From: Bacteroidales bacterium
Lineage (GTDB): Bacteria > Bacteroidota > Bacteroidia > Bacteroidales > P3
NCBI GenBank assembly: GCA_031263015.1
Contig: JAISGN010000009.1
Coordinates: 1 to 64,000, forward strand
Reading direction: 5' to 3'
Length of the DNA: 64,000 bases
Shown: positions 1-8,472 of the stretch, one piece after another
Numbering within the stretch: position 1 is the first letter of the stretch
How the letters are laid out: every line of letters begins with the position of its first letter
The notes under the pieces: generated by a model
The model's database searches: none
What the model was told of the DNA's origin: nothing
Seen by the model: only the letters and a program-made list of their open reading frames with translations
Position numbers and translations under genes: made by a program

Positions 1-210
1 TCTATGTCGGATGTCCGCAAGCAGTTGAACAGGGTTTATCTGGATGTGATTGAAGGCTTTGAATTTTTGAGCAAAAAGAGCGGCGATGATGCGTATCACG
101 GCTATTTGGAGAAGTTGAATGAAAACATTATCCGCTATCAAAAACTGCTGGCAAGACGTTTCAATGACGATGACGCCGACCAAACGACCGACCTGCCCGA
201 AAGCATCTGA
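1..210 (+). CDS. C-terminal end of a hypothetical protein (possibly DUF6261-like)
   Basis: The reading frame is open from base 1 and ends at TGA 208-210, so this is the 3' part of a gene that starts left of the window; the ATG at 4 is probably internal. The visible 69 residues are helical and charged (LNRVYLDVIEGFEFL, then LNENIIRYQKLLARR), followed by an acidic tail. The pattern resembles the C-terminus of Bacteroidota DUF6261-type helical proteins, but I recall this only loosely. Base composition matches the core genome, not the AT-rich genes that follow, so the gene lies just outside the island. Confidence 0.5.
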   Translation, partial: SMSDVRKQLNRVYLDVIEGFEFLSKKSGDDAYHGYLEKLNENIIRYQKLLARRFNDDDADQTTDLPESI

Positions 211-260
211 CACCATTCTTCTCAATCAAAATGCAGAGGTGCTGTTAGAGGCAACAACGT

Positions 261-297
261 CCAAAACAAAAGTCCGCTCATTGATTTGAACGGACTT
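261..297 (-). terminator. Rho-independent terminator closing the leftward island operon
   Basis: On the minus strand AAGTCCGTTC and GAGCGGACTT form a 10-bp stem with one mismatch around an 8-nt loop, followed by TTTTGTTTT. It lies about 40 bp after the last island gene. A copy of one arm (GAACGGACTT on the + strand) recurs without its partner at 1420-1429. Confidence 0.7.
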
Positions 298-338
298 GTC
301 GCTTTATAATAACTAATGTTTTTGATATATTACCCTCA

Positions 339-968
339 TCAGTCATATTTCCAATTATTATCTTCATCGCTCCAATAAACAGGAATACCCCATCTGAATA
401 ATTGTGCAATCACAGCATTATCATTCACTACAATTTTGTGTATGTAATTTATATCATCATCGTTTGTCTGAAAACTGAATTTTCTTTTGTATATATGATT
501 TTCATCAAAATAATAATTCAAAAAGGCTTCTTTATCATTAGATAATGATAACATAGTACTATCCGGTTGTGGAACATCAGATAAATAATTATAAATATCT
601 CTATCTTTCTTTTTTATGCTTTTACTTTTTCTATTTGGAATTACAATAGACTTATTATTTAGCAATGCATCTTTTATAAATTCTTTTGCCGTTAAGTTAC
701 TTATATGAAAATACCTTTGACAAAATGAAACAAAATTTTGATTCGTTGCAATAATATATTTTTCTACTTCTCCATATTTTACACGCAAAACTAAAAAATA
801 ATCTGGTTCTCTTATGTAACCTGGTTCTCTATAATAATGTCCATCTTCTAGATAAGATTGTTCTAGTACTTTATTAATAAAATTTGTATCTATTACACAC
901 GATTGAGCATTAGTTTTAATAGATATTCCTAAAAACAATATTATTATTAATATTTTAATTACTTTCAT
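339..968 (-). CDS. Hypothetical secreted protein, last gene of island array
   Basis: About 209 residues. An N-terminal signal peptide runs MKVIKILIIILFLGISIKT and probably ends at NAQ|S, so the protein is exported. I recognise no domain; the mature part is lysine-, asparagine- and tyrosine-rich, with a short basic stretch (RKSKSIKKKDRD). An in-frame ATG 24 nt upstream (992) would add MKRERKSK. I prefer 968 because the same upstream module at 7022-7050 places that first ATG in a terminated 9-codon frame. The gene is very AT-rich, starts just after 998-1396, and is followed by a terminator. Confidence 0.6.
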   Translation of the reverse strand: MKVIKILIIILFLGISIKTNAQSCVIDTNFINKVLEQSYLEDGHYYREPGYIREPDYFLVLRVKYGEVEKYIIATNQNFVSFCQRYFHISNLTAKEFIKDALLNNKSIVIPNRKSKSIKKKDRDIYNYLSDVPQPDSTMLSLSNDKEAFLNYYFDENHIYKRKFSFQTNDDDINYIHKIVVNDNAVIAQLFRWGIPVYWSDEDNNWKYD

Positions 969-997
969 CTTACTTTTCCTTTCTCTTTTCATAACTA

Positions 998-1396
998 CTA
1001 ATTTGATGCATTAGCCATAATATTTATCATTACAAAATATAAAATTAAAGAACTCACAATGTATAATACAACAAAATAGCCTTTTAGTTTTTTATATTTG
1101 GGATTTTCGTTTTGCCATCTTTCTTTTAATTTCATATATTTCCTCTTTGTCAAAATAAAAAACCAATTTATCACATATAAAGGAATGACTAGAAATAGTG
1201 CCATTTCTTTTGAATACATTTTATTATCAAATATAAATGGGATAGTTATGATTGATAATATATTTGCTGATTGGCATAATGTAACCAATCCCATAGATGA
1301 AATATAACAAGTTTGGAAATCTGAACCCCATTTTTCAAATTTTGCAAAATATACATTAGTTATTCTGTAAAAACAATAGTAAAAGAATTTCATCAT
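998..1396 (-). CDS. Hypothetical small membrane protein
   Basis: 132 residues with three likely membrane segments: around residues 33-55, 65-83 (FLVIPLYVINWFFIL) and 108-126 (VVLYIVSSLILYFVMINIM). A short basic loop with an aromatic KYKKLKGY motif lies between the last two. There is no signal peptide, so it is probably an inner-membrane protein. Small membrane proteins of this general look are common among unnamed Bacteroidota accessory genes, but I cannot name the family. The gap upstream (1397-1457) carries a truncated leader module (TAACTCC..TGATACATTA) and an orphan arm of the terminator sequence, a sign of rearrangement. Confidence 0.55.
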   Translation of the reverse strand: MMKFFYYCFYRITNVYFAKFEKWGSDFQTCYISSMGLVTLCQSANILSIITIPFIFDNKMYSKEMALFLVIPLYVINWFFILTKRKYMKLKERWQNENPKYKKLKGYFVVLYIVSSLILYFVMINIMANASN

Positions 1397-1457
1397 AAAA
1401 TTATTTAAATTGTTGTTTTGAACGGACTTTTAAGTTTGTAACTCCTAATCTGATACA

Positions 1458-2045
1458 TTATAGTGATATATAATGTAATCCTTTTAAATTAGGTGTTGTA
1501 TAAAAATTCATTATAAATCCTATTGGAAAATGTAATATACAAATATTGTTTAAACAAATAGGCATATTAGTTTCGTGATACATATTAGGCAAAATTCTAT
1601 CAAAATAAGAGATTAACAACATATTATATCTTTGTCCGATTTCTATTTTTATACCATTTTGCATAGTATCACAAGATAATATATGATATACTCCTGTTAA
1701 AGGATATTGTTCTCCTAATATATTAAATGTATCTTTTTTCAAGTTGCCATCAATAACATTAGATACACTAATTACATACGCATCTATTGGTTCTAATGTG
1801 TTTTTATCAACTTTATAACAACTATCCAATTTCTCTATACCAACTATTTCAAATGTCTTTTGAATGCTATCTTCTATGATTTCCTGTCTATTTGCATTTT
1901 CAAATAATTTAGATACATTGATTTTACCACTCTTATTTTTTATACTTCTGTAATAGTTAATATGTCCTTCTATTTTATCAGTTTTTACTTGAGAATAAGA
2001 ATATATGCTAATCAAACTAAACAAAATTATTAAAATTCGCTTCAT
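1458..2045 (-). CDS. Hypothetical secreted protein
   Basis: 195 residues from the ATG at 2045, which begins a clear signal peptide (MKRILIILFSLISIYSYSQ). The frame stays open to an ATG at 2114, but that extension is charged and would bury the signal peptide, so I reject it. The mature protein has four cysteines and no motif I know. It belongs to the island operon, with 2133-2759 upstream. Confidence 0.55.
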   Translation of the reverse strand: MKRILIILFSLISIYSYSQVKTDKIEGHINYYRSIKNKSGKINVSKLFENANRQEIIEDSIQKTFEIVGIEKLDSCYKVDKNTLEPIDAYVISVSNVIDGNLKKDTFNILGEQYPLTGVYHILSCDTMQNGIKIEIGQRYNMLLISYFDRILPNMYHETNMPICLNNICILHFPIGFIMNFYTTPNLKGLHYISL

Positions 2046-2132
2046 TGTATTTCTTTGTTTGATGTTGAATTTTCTGTTTTTATTTTCACTGCATCTAATA
2101 TTATAACTTTTCATTGATACACCTCTGCCTAA

Positions 2133-2759
2133 TCATAGACTTTTTAAATTTATTTTATCTGTTTTATTAAACTCCCAAATTATCATTAAATAATCATCCT
2201 CAAAATACACATCTTTTATACAACTCATCTCAACAACATTTTCACAAATGTTTTTTTCGTATATATCAATGTGTGTTTTGGTGATATAATTTTCTATTCT
2301 CACACAAATATTTTGATAATTATCACAATAATAAATATATGCTATCAAATTCTTTTTTATATCATACGCTATCACATTATTATATAATGTCTCTTTCATT
2401 TGACTTTTTATAGGTAATACTACATAAAAATTACACGATGTCCCGCAACCTTGTTCCAATAAAATAATATTTGTATCATTTGCAATGACTTTTAATACTC
2501 CATTGCCTAACACATTAAACTTTTTATTAGAATAATTAATTACATCTTCATTTCCCCAAATTATCCTATAAGTAGAATCTCCTATAAAATTATAAATAAT
2601 AAAAGCATTACTTAATTGCTCTGATAAAATAGTATCTTTAATTCCTATTTCCCATTGCTCTTGTATTGGAAGATTATTTATTTGTGCTTGCCCTTTATTA
2701 AAAATAAATAACACCACAAATAATATAATTATATTATTATTTATTTTGATTACTTTCAT
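2133..2759 (-). CDS. Hypothetical secreted protein with GCGTSC motif
   Basis: About 208 residues. The N-terminus (MKVIKINNNIIILFVVLFIF) is a signal peptide probably ending at GQAQ. Mid-protein LLEQGCGTSCNFYVVLPI is followed by alternating short beta strands (NVIAYD, NLIAYIYY), which suggests a small beta-sheet domain. Cysteine pairs of this kind recur in unnamed secreted Bacteroidota proteins, but I cannot give a function. It is preceded by the 40-nt leader module; the alternative start is 2783. Confidence 0.55.
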   Translation of the reverse strand: MKVIKINNNIIILFVVLFIFNKGQAQINNLPIQEQWEIGIKDTILSEQLSNAFIIYNFIGDSTYRIIWGNEDVINYSNKKFNVLGNGVLKVIANDTNIILLEQGCGTSCNFYVVLPIKSQMKETLYNNVIAYDIKKNLIAYIYYCDNYQNICVRIENYITKTHIDIYEKNICENVVEMSCIKDVYFEDDYLMIIWEFNKTDKINLKSL

Positions 2760-2801
2760 CTTACTTTTCCGTTCTTTTTTCATAACTCCTGATTTGATAC
2801 A

Positions 2802-3545
2802 CTATCTAGTTTTCTTTAATTTAAGTTTTTCTTTTTTCCAATATAATGCATTTCGTTTTATTGATAAAGTATCATTGATTGGAACTTGAAAAAATATACT
2901 ACTCCATTTCAATTTTGGAAAATCAAAATGAACAAGAAAAACATTGTTTGAAATATCTTTAATATAATATTTGATAGTTCTTGCGGTATCTTGTAGAGGT
3001 TGAGTAAATAGTTCTTCAAAATATCCCCTCATTGTAAAATAAAAATTATCTATCTTTAATTTTTTAGGCAGAGATATACTATCCGAATAAATGGAATATT
3101 TTAGAGTATCATTTATTATTATATCATAATAAAGAGAATCATATTCACCATGCTCATATTTTCTACCAGTTGCAGCATTTTCAAAATATCCTGTATGATT
3201 CGGATATGTTTCTTTTATACTCATCATAGGCTTATTAAACACTATTAAAATACTATCATTATCTTTTATATTGGTTTCTGTTACACTTATTGGAATAGCA
3301 TTTATATCGTTTATATAACTATCAAATATAATTTTTCTTCCATCCGTACTAAACTGATATGTTCCAAAAGATTCTATTTTTAGCCAACCTCCACCTGATA
3401 AATAATAAAATGTTCCATTTTTGTTTATATCAAAACGATATAAAGTTGACTTTTCTCGGATTGCATAAGTACCATAAATATTATTTTCAATACTACAAGA
3501 TTGCAATAAAAATATTATAAAAATTATTGGCATTAAAATTTTCAT
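2802..3545 (-). CDS. Hypothetical lipoprotein
   Basis: About 247 residues. MKILMPIIFIIFLLQSCS has a lipobox (LQSC), so the mature protein should be lipid-anchored at Cys. Residues around 20-90 (GTYAIREKSTLYRFDINKNG, GGGWLKIESFGTYQFSTDG) read like the repeated strands of a lipocalin-like or DUF-type beta barrel. The C-terminal end is very basic (KKEKLKLKKTR). It has its own leader module copy at 3543-3590; the alternative start is 3569. Confidence 0.6.
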   Translation of the reverse strand: MKILMPIIFIIFLLQSCSIENNIYGTYAIREKSTLYRFDINKNGTFYYLSGGGWLKIESFGTYQFSTDGRKIIFDSYINDINAIPISVTETNIKDNDSILIVFNKPMMSIKETYPNHTGYFENAATGRKYEHGEYDSLYYDIIINDTLKYSIYSDSISLPKKLKIDNFYFTMRGYFEELFTQPLQDTARTIKYYIKDISNNVFLVHFDFPKLKWSSIFFQVPINDTLSIKRNALYWKKEKLKLKKTR

Positions 3546-3587
3546 CTTACTTTTCCCTTCTTTTTTCATAACTCCATATTTAATGCA

Positions 3588-4502
3588 TTACAGAATATCA
3601 ATACGAAAATGTTTTTCATCTATGAATAAAATAGAAAGTTTATCATTTTTAAATAGTGGTATATTTGAAACAGATAAAAGTTCATTGTTTATTATTTTGT
3701 ATGCTTTATTCTTTTGAGAATAATATACATATATTGTATTTTCATAAATAAAAAGGTAATCCCAAAAATAATAATTCAAGTTATCAATTATTATTTGTTG
3801 ATTAGTAAAGTTTTTGTCTATTTGTCCTAAACATTTATTTTGAGGGTTATTTTTATTTGAAAATACATAATAAATTTTGTCTTTTGAAACCACAAAATCG
3901 TAAATATATCTGTTATCTAACTTTAATGTTGCCTTTTTATCAAAATTATATGAATGCAATATTCCTCGTAATTTGAAATAACAATTATTTTTGTCGTAAT
4001 AAGATAATAATCCTGTGCTTTCCAATTCGTCTTTATAATCAAATGTAGATAGTAAAGTTTCTTTATTTTCTTTTAATTCATATAATAGAATTTTGAAATT
4101 ATCATAGTCCTGCACAAAAAAATAACATTTATTATTAAACATAATATCAATTATATCAAGATATTTTGATTTAGATTGATAAACACTTTCACGTTGCTTT
4201 GACATAACATTATATTTAACAATCTTATTGCCATCAGTATAAATTATTTCATTCTCATTAACTTTTACGACATCTGTATTATAAGTATTTGAAACTAATG
4301 TATCAATAAGATTATTTGTTAAATCATAAAGCAAAAGTTTTTTTTCTATGTATTCGTCATCTTCATCTTCAGATAAGATATATACAACATTATTTTGGAT
4401 TTGCAACATAAATTTCCCCTGTATTAAATGTTGCTGTCCAAAACATGCATAACAATAAACAACACTAATAAATAATGCTATACCATTTTTCACTTTGTTC
4501 AT
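3588..4502 (-). CDS. Hypothetical secreted protein, possible beta-propeller
   Basis: 304 residues from ATG 4502, which corresponds to the leader-module ATG of the neighbouring genes; ATG 4517 would add MKLRV. The signal peptide ends near CYACFGQ. The mature part alternates short strands and acidic turns (NVVYILSEDEDDEY, KLLLYDLTNNLID, NEIIYTDGNKIVKYN, KIYYVFSNKNN), the rhythm of a beta-propeller with about six blades. That structure is inferred from the pattern only. It is the largest gene of the island. Confidence 0.5.
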   Translation of the reverse strand: MNKVKNGIALFISVVYCYACFGQQHLIQGKFMLQIQNNVVYILSEDEDDEYIEKKLLLYDLTNNLIDTLVSNTYNTDVVKVNENEIIYTDGNKIVKYNVMSKQRESVYQSKSKYLDIIDIMFNNKCYFFVQDYDNFKILLYELKENKETLLSTFDYKDELESTGLLSYYDKNNCYFKLRGILHSYNFDKKATLKLDNRYIYDFVVSKDKIYYVFSNKNNPQNKCLGQIDKNFTNQQIIIDNLNYYFWDYLFIYENTIYVYYSQKNKAYKIINNELLSVSNIPLFKNDKLSILFIDEKHFRIDIL

Positions 4503-4520
4503 AACTCTCAATTTCATACA

Positions 4521-5195
4521 CTATTCGTCAATTAACGGAATTAAAAACTTAACATAAGTATTGGAAGTATCTGATAGTTTGGGAGGGTCAGAAGTAGTAA
4601 CATTCCTACTTTCTGCCCACGTTCTATTCATTAACACTAATAAAAATTTGGTGGGAAATATTATTTGCCTATAATATATTCCTTGTTTTTTATCTATTTC
4701 ATAACGAGTAGTATCATATTTTATAGTTGATACAGGATATTCAAATGTCTTGTCTAATTTCTTTCGTAAATAATCATTGCATTGAGGGTATATAAAGTAT
4801 TTTATTACCATTTCGTCATCTACAAAAGCAAAGAAGTCTTTTTTATAAATTAAATTACTAATGTTTTTTTTGTTTGCCTTTATTAGCGATAAATTATTTT
4901 TATTTGTAACGTATCCATTAGAATATGTTACATAATATGGACAAAAAAATGCTTGCAATTTATTGAAGATATTCTTTGTTATTACTTTGTTTTTTATTTT
5001 CGTAGAATAAGATACATAAATTAGATTATCTAACTCTACTTCTCCTATTACAACACAATTTATATCATAATTACCAATACTGTCTGACTTTGTATTCATA
5101 TACATAGTATCAGCCAAAGATAATTTAACTTGTGCATAGGAAGTAAGGAAAGAAAAAAACATTGAAATTACCGATATGACATATATTACTTTCAT
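4521..5195 (-). CDS. Hypothetical secreted protein
   Basis: About 224 residues. Signal peptide MKVIYVISVISMFFSFLTS ends at YAQ|V. The mature protein is rich in K, N and Y with two cysteines; no domain is recognised. It is preceded by a leader-module copy at 5193-5240; the alternative start is 5219. It lies in the island operon, 17 nt from its downstream neighbour. Confidence 0.55.
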   Translation of the reverse strand: MKVIYVISVISMFFSFLTSYAQVKLSLADTMYMNTKSDSIGNYDINCVVIGEVELDNLIYVSYSTKIKNKVITKNIFNKLQAFFCPYYVTYSNGYVTNKNNLSLIKANKKNISNLIYKKDFFAFVDDEMVIKYFIYPQCNDYLRKKLDKTFEYPVSTIKYDTTRYEIDKKQGIYYRQIIFPTKFLLVLMNRTWAESRNVTTSDPPKLSDTSNTYVKFLIPLIDE

Positions 5196-5241
5196 CTTTC
5201 TTTTCCGTTCTCTTTTCATAACTCCATATTTGATACATTAT

Positions 5242-5676
5242 CTATTGCTCTTTAATCCAACTTCCATTTTTAAATTTCCACACTGTTCCAATATCAACGA
5301 AAGAAACAAAATCTTTATATTTATCTTTTTCATAAATAAAAAAACACCCAAAGATACCGACTTCTTCCGGAACAAATAATTTCTCTTTTACTAAATAGAT
5401 TGAATGTTCTAACAAAATAGAATCATAATGAATATTGTTTTCTTGTAAATACTTAAAAGCATAATACTGATAATAGTTTGCATCGTCAGCAGCAACATAA
5501 AAACCTTCTTCGTCAATTTCCTTTGCGATGTCCAATTGTTTGGGTGTTGGGTATAAATATACTATTTTCTGATTATCATTATCAGTTATAAAATAATCAT
5601 TATTTTCTTTTTGTGCAAAGCAACTGCCACAAACAAGCAAAAGAATTATGCTATTTATTTTTATTATATGCTTCAT
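5242..5676 (-). CDS. Hypothetical secreted protein, MKHIIKIN leader family
   Basis: 144 residues. The signal region MKHIIKINSIILLLVCGSC is nearly identical at DNA level to those of 5702-6139 and 8473-8868, while the bodies differ: a shared leader on unrelated cargo. Cleavage is probably after FAQ. The body has an acidic N-terminal half and ends with VWKFKNGSWIKEQ. No known domain is recognised. Confidence 0.55.
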   Translation of the reverse strand: MKHIIKINSIILLLVCGSCFAQKENNDYFITDNDNQKIVYLYPTPKQLDIAKEIDEEGFYVAADDANYYQYYAFKYLQENNIHYDSILLEHSIYLVKEKLFVPEEVGIFGCFFIYEKDKYKDFVSFVDIGTVWKFKNGSWIKEQ

Positions 5677-5701
5677 ATTTATAAATCATAATTTTGATAC
5701 A

Positions 5702-6139
5702 TTACTTTATTTTATGAAATTTGTAGTCAGGTGGAAATACAACATCTCTTTTTTGCCATATATCATCTTCGTCTAAATCATATATTTCATTAATATATAT
5801 TGTATCATTTAGGATTGATAATTTTTCTAAACAAATATCTCTTGGATGGTTTTCTCTAAATTCATTATCCGATAAAGATAAAATTATACAAGTATCCATA
5901 ACAAAATAAATACCATAGTGTGTATTTCCTGTTTCACAAGAATAAAATTTACACTTACCATTATTTTCAAAAATAAAATAGTCTTGCAAGTCTTCTGACA
6001 AAGGAGAAATCCATTTTGTATTAGTTAAATTAGGTTGTTTATCAATTTGCTCTTTCTTTTGTTTTTTATCTGTGAAACTTACACAACCAATACAAACAAG
6101 CAAAAGAATTATGCTATTTATTTTAACTATATGCTTCAT
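5702..6139 (-). CDS. Hypothetical lipoprotein, MKHIIKIN leader family
   Basis: 145 residues from the ATG at 6139, matching the family start; ATG 6145 adds two residues. MKHIVKINSIILLLVCIGC ends in a credible lipobox. The body (NTKWISPLSEDLQDYFIFEN, then CKFYSC, GIYFVMDTCIILS) resembles a short lipocalin-like or DUF4488-type beta domain, as an inference. Upstream is the SH3-like gene 6163-6648, the same order as 8893-9396 then 8473-8868. Confidence 0.55.
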   Translation of the reverse strand: MKHIVKINSIILLLVCIGCVSFTDKKQKKEQIDKQPNLTNTKWISPLSEDLQDYFIFENNGKCKFYSCETGNTHYGIYFVMDTCIILSLSDNEFRENHPRDICLEKLSILNDTIYINEIYDLDEDDIWQKRDVVFPPDYKFHKIK

Positions 6140-6162
6140 ATTCATAAATACATTACCATTAT

Positions 6163-6648
6163 TTAATTACAAGTTGTATAAGGATTAGAACATAAATATT
6201 TATTTTCTACCCAACCAAATAAACATTTATCATCTATTATTAGTTGTAAAAAAACGAAATTATCAGAAATGTCGTATATTAAACCGATATAACTTTCATA
6301 TATATATTCATTTATTGTAGAATTTGTATCTTGATTACTATATACAGGAATAGCAATAGAATCATTATTCTGAACAATTAGTCCTAAATCTCCTAAATGT
6401 ACCCAAACATTATATAAATTTAATTCTTCTATATCTATTTCAAAATAATTCTCTGATTTATGCTTTACTTTTGCAATCCATCCACCTTCATTATCAGATT
6501 TAAGTTCCATATAATAAGCATATGGGGTATGATATATAGAAATCGGCTTTAAATTTAGAGGATGTGTAAAAACTTCTCTATTGTATTGAGCAAATAAATT
6601 ATACCCGATAAATAAAATAGCAAAGAACGCCAACGTATATTTTTTCAT
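6163..6648 (-). CDS. Secreted SH3b-like protein with CSNPYTTCN tail
   Basis: 161 residues. Signal peptide MKKYTLAFFAILFIGYNLFAQ. Two SH3-like segments can be read: residues about 35-85 (ISIYHTP, GGWIAKVKH, YFEIDIEE, VWVHLGDLGL) and 90-160 (IAIPVYSNQ, FVFLQLIID, CLFGWVENKYLCSNPYTTCN). Bacterial SH3 domains usually bind peptidoglycan or protein ligands. The C-terminal motif C-S-N-P-Y-T-T-C-N is shared with 8893-9396 and in altered form with 9517-10035, and may form a disulphide loop. Its start is in the MKKYTL cassette also used by 7069-7734. Confidence 0.6.
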   Translation of the reverse strand: MKKYTLAFFAILFIGYNLFAQYNREVFTHPLNLKPISIYHTPYAYYMELKSDNEGGWIAKVKHKSENYFEIDIEELNLYNVWVHLGDLGLIVQNNDSIAIPVYSNQDTNSTINEYIYESYIGLIYDISDNFVFLQLIIDDKCLFGWVENKYLCSNPYTTCN

Positions 6649-6720
6649 TTTAATTTATTTTTATTCTTAGTAGTATTATTTAATTTTATGGTGTTAATTC
6701 CAGTGGTTATAATAAAATCA
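6649..6720. repeat. Island direct repeat, copy 1 (about 70 bp)
   Basis: It is nearly identical to 7735-7806 (two or three differences) and, over about 55 bp, to 9401-9457. It spans the start of an MKKYTL gene and the 3' end of the neighbouring membrane-protein gene, marking the joint of a tandem duplication. Confidence 0.8.
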
Positions 6721-7024
6721 AACATCCTATTTGACATATTGCCAATAATAATATCAGCAGTAGAAATTTGATTTTCTTAATTCTGATTGCAAAAAAAGAT
6801 AATAGTAGTGAAATTATAATCATAATAGAGTTATAAAAGAGATATGAAACAACACTACGATATATCCATCCACCACCTCCCACCATTGTCTCTGAACCAA
6901 AATAAAGATTATTATACGTCTCTGGATACTTTAAAAAATTTATTAGTAATGAAGAGGATACGAACAAAACTACACTTTCTACAATAATAATTATTATTGC
7001 TAATATTATCTTTAATATTTTCAT
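6707..7024 (-). CDS. Hypothetical small membrane protein, paralogue of 7793-8101
   Basis: 105 residues with three hydrophobic segments: 4-26, about 62-82 and 86-105. The second half is almost identical to that of 7793-8101 (both contain FAIRIKKIKF or WAIRIKKIKF and LLLILLLAICQI). The N-terminal half has diverged apart from GSE[TS]M[VI]G.GGW.YR. The ATG at 7022-7024 overlaps the TGA of a 9-codon frame opened by the leader-module ATG at 7050, a likely translational coupling. Confidence 0.6.
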   Translation of the reverse strand: MKILKIILAIIIIIVESVVLFVSSSLLINFLKYPETYNNLYFGSETMVGGGGWIYRSVVSYLFYNSIMIIISLLLSFFAIRIKKIKFLLLILLLAICQIGCLILL

Positions 7025-7068
7025 AATTGATAATACCTTTCTTTTTTCATAACTCCAGATTTGATAAA

Positions 7069-7734
7069 TTACCTATTAGGTTGCAAGTCCATAAACTCAT
7101 ATCGCCTTTTCCAAAGATGTTTTTGAATTTTTTTATGAGTCGGTTGTAATTCCATTAGAAATAAAAAACACTGAAAATAATTAACTTTATAAAAGTCTTT
7201 TGCTTCCATAAGACTTATTGTATCTGCATCGTCTGGAATTTGAATATCATCCATTCCATACTCATATTCTAATTTATATTCTTTTGCATACATATCAATA
7301 CTATCTAAATAAGCATATTTTATTTTTCTAATAGCATATATGCTATCACCTATTTTATACGTTTCCGTATCATCTATTGTTAGAATATCATTGATTTCAT
7401 TAAAATAACCTACATATTTTCCCAAAAATATCATTTTTCTAAAATTCTCACCAGTTTTAGAATATTTAAAATAATTATCCCTAACATCTAATAACAATAT
7501 AAGTTTATTATAATCAATGTTATCATATTTTATGAAATTCATAATATTTTCTTCACTTGCAATGTAATAATCGCCAGAAGAAGCTATACGGTAAATACCA
7601 AAGAACGGATGATATATTTCAGAACAACATGCTGATATATTTTGTATAAGGTAATTTTCTGTAACTTTATATTGTCCATAAGAAAAACGAATGCATAATA
7701 GTAAATAAAAGAATATTAACGTATATTTTTTCAT
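7069..7734 (-). CDS. Hypothetical secreted protein, MKKYTL leader family
   Basis: 221 residues. Signal peptide MKKYTLIFFYLLLCIRFSYGQ shares its first codons and upstream DNA with 6163-6648, but the body is unrelated. The mature protein is acidic in the middle (IDMYAKEYKLEYEYG, MDDIQIPDDAD) with a basic C-terminus (KKIQKHLWKRRYEF). No domain is recognised. It forms a two-gene unit with 7793-8101, mirrored by 6163-6648 with 6707-7024. Confidence 0.55.
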   Translation of the reverse strand: MKKYTLIFFYLLLCIRFSYGQYKVTENYLIQNISACCSEIYHPFFGIYRIASSGDYYIASEENIMNFIKYDNIDYNKLILLLDVRDNYFKYSKTGENFRKMIFLGKYVGYFNEINDILTIDDTETYKIGDSIYAIRKIKYAYLDSIDMYAKEYKLEYEYGMDDIQIPDDADTISLMEAKDFYKVNYFQCFLFLMELQPTHKKIQKHLWKRRYEFMDLQPNR

Positions 7735-7806
7735 TTTAATTTATTTTTATTCTTAGTTGTATTATTTAATTTTATGGTGTTAATTCCAGTGGTTATAATA
7801 AAATCA
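7735..7806. repeat. Island direct repeat, copy 2 (about 70 bp)
   Basis: Partner of 6649-6720. Together with the paralogous membrane genes on either side it shows that a unit of about 1.1 kb was duplicated in tandem. Confidence 0.8.
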
Positions 7807-8101
7807 TACATAATATTTGACATATTGCCAATAATAATATCAGTAGTAGAAATTTGATTTTCTTAATTCTGATTGCCCAAAAAGATAATAGTAGTGAAAT
7901 TATAATTACAATTAAACCTGAAAAAACATAGTTGAAGTTAGTACGATACTTCCAGCCACCTACACCAATCATTGATTCCGAACCAATATAATAATCCTTA
8001 TAAAGAAAATAAACATCAATCAAATCTGAAGCACAAACTAACACGGGTAAAATAGTTATTAATAAAATCAATATTCTTATTATTGTTTTGATTACTTTCA
8101 T
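7793..8101 (-). CDS. Hypothetical small membrane protein, paralogue of 6707-7024
   Basis: About 102 residues from the ATG at 8101; the alternative start is 8125 (MKRERKSK extension). It has an N-terminal membrane segment (IIRILILLITILPVLVC) and two C-terminal ones (VIIISLLLSFWAI and FLLLILLLAICQILCMILL). The similarity to its paralogue is strongest at the 3' end and fades toward the start, as expected if the 5' part was replaced by recombination at the leader module. Confidence 0.6.
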   Translation of the reverse strand: MKVIKTIIRILILLITILPVLVCASDLIDVYFLYKDYYIGSESMIGVGGWKYRTNFNYVFSGLIVIIISLLLSFWAIRIKKIKFLLLILLLAICQILCMILL

Positions 8102-8143
8102 CTTACTTTTCCTTTCTCTTTTCATAACTCCTTATTTGATACA

Positions 8144-8434
8144 TTATCTATTGCTGATAATAATTATTGCAACAATAACTAATATAATAATAGTAATGCT
8201 TATTCTTTTAATACATAACGCAATTTTATATATACAGTAACATTTACTTGTTGCATTGTATTTTAGATCCGTATTTTGTAAAAAAGGCTTAAACGGCTTT
8301 AATGAGAAGACGGAAATAGTATTAGGTTTTGCATTTTCTTCTCGCATTATTCTTCTCATTTCGTAGAAAAATATATTGAATACTAAACCTAATATCATTG
8401 CAATCATCCAAAATATGAAAATTATTTTACTCAT
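8144..8434 (-). CDS. Hypothetical small membrane protein
   Basis: 96 residues with two membrane segments: 4-22 (IIFIFWMIAMILGLVFNIF) and about 75-93 (ISITIIILVIVAIIII), joined by a basic loop with three cysteines. The start follows GGAGGA on the minus strand with a 13-nt gap. It is a member of the island operon with no detectable relative in the window. Confidence 0.5.
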   Translation of the reverse strand: MSKIIFIFWMIAMILGLVFNIFFYEMRRIMREENAKPNTISVFSLKPFKPFLQNTDLKYNATSKCYCIYKIALCIKRISITIIILVIVAIIIISNR

Positions 8435-8472
8435 ATTGTTTATTTATGTCCTCCTCTATAAATACTATTACT

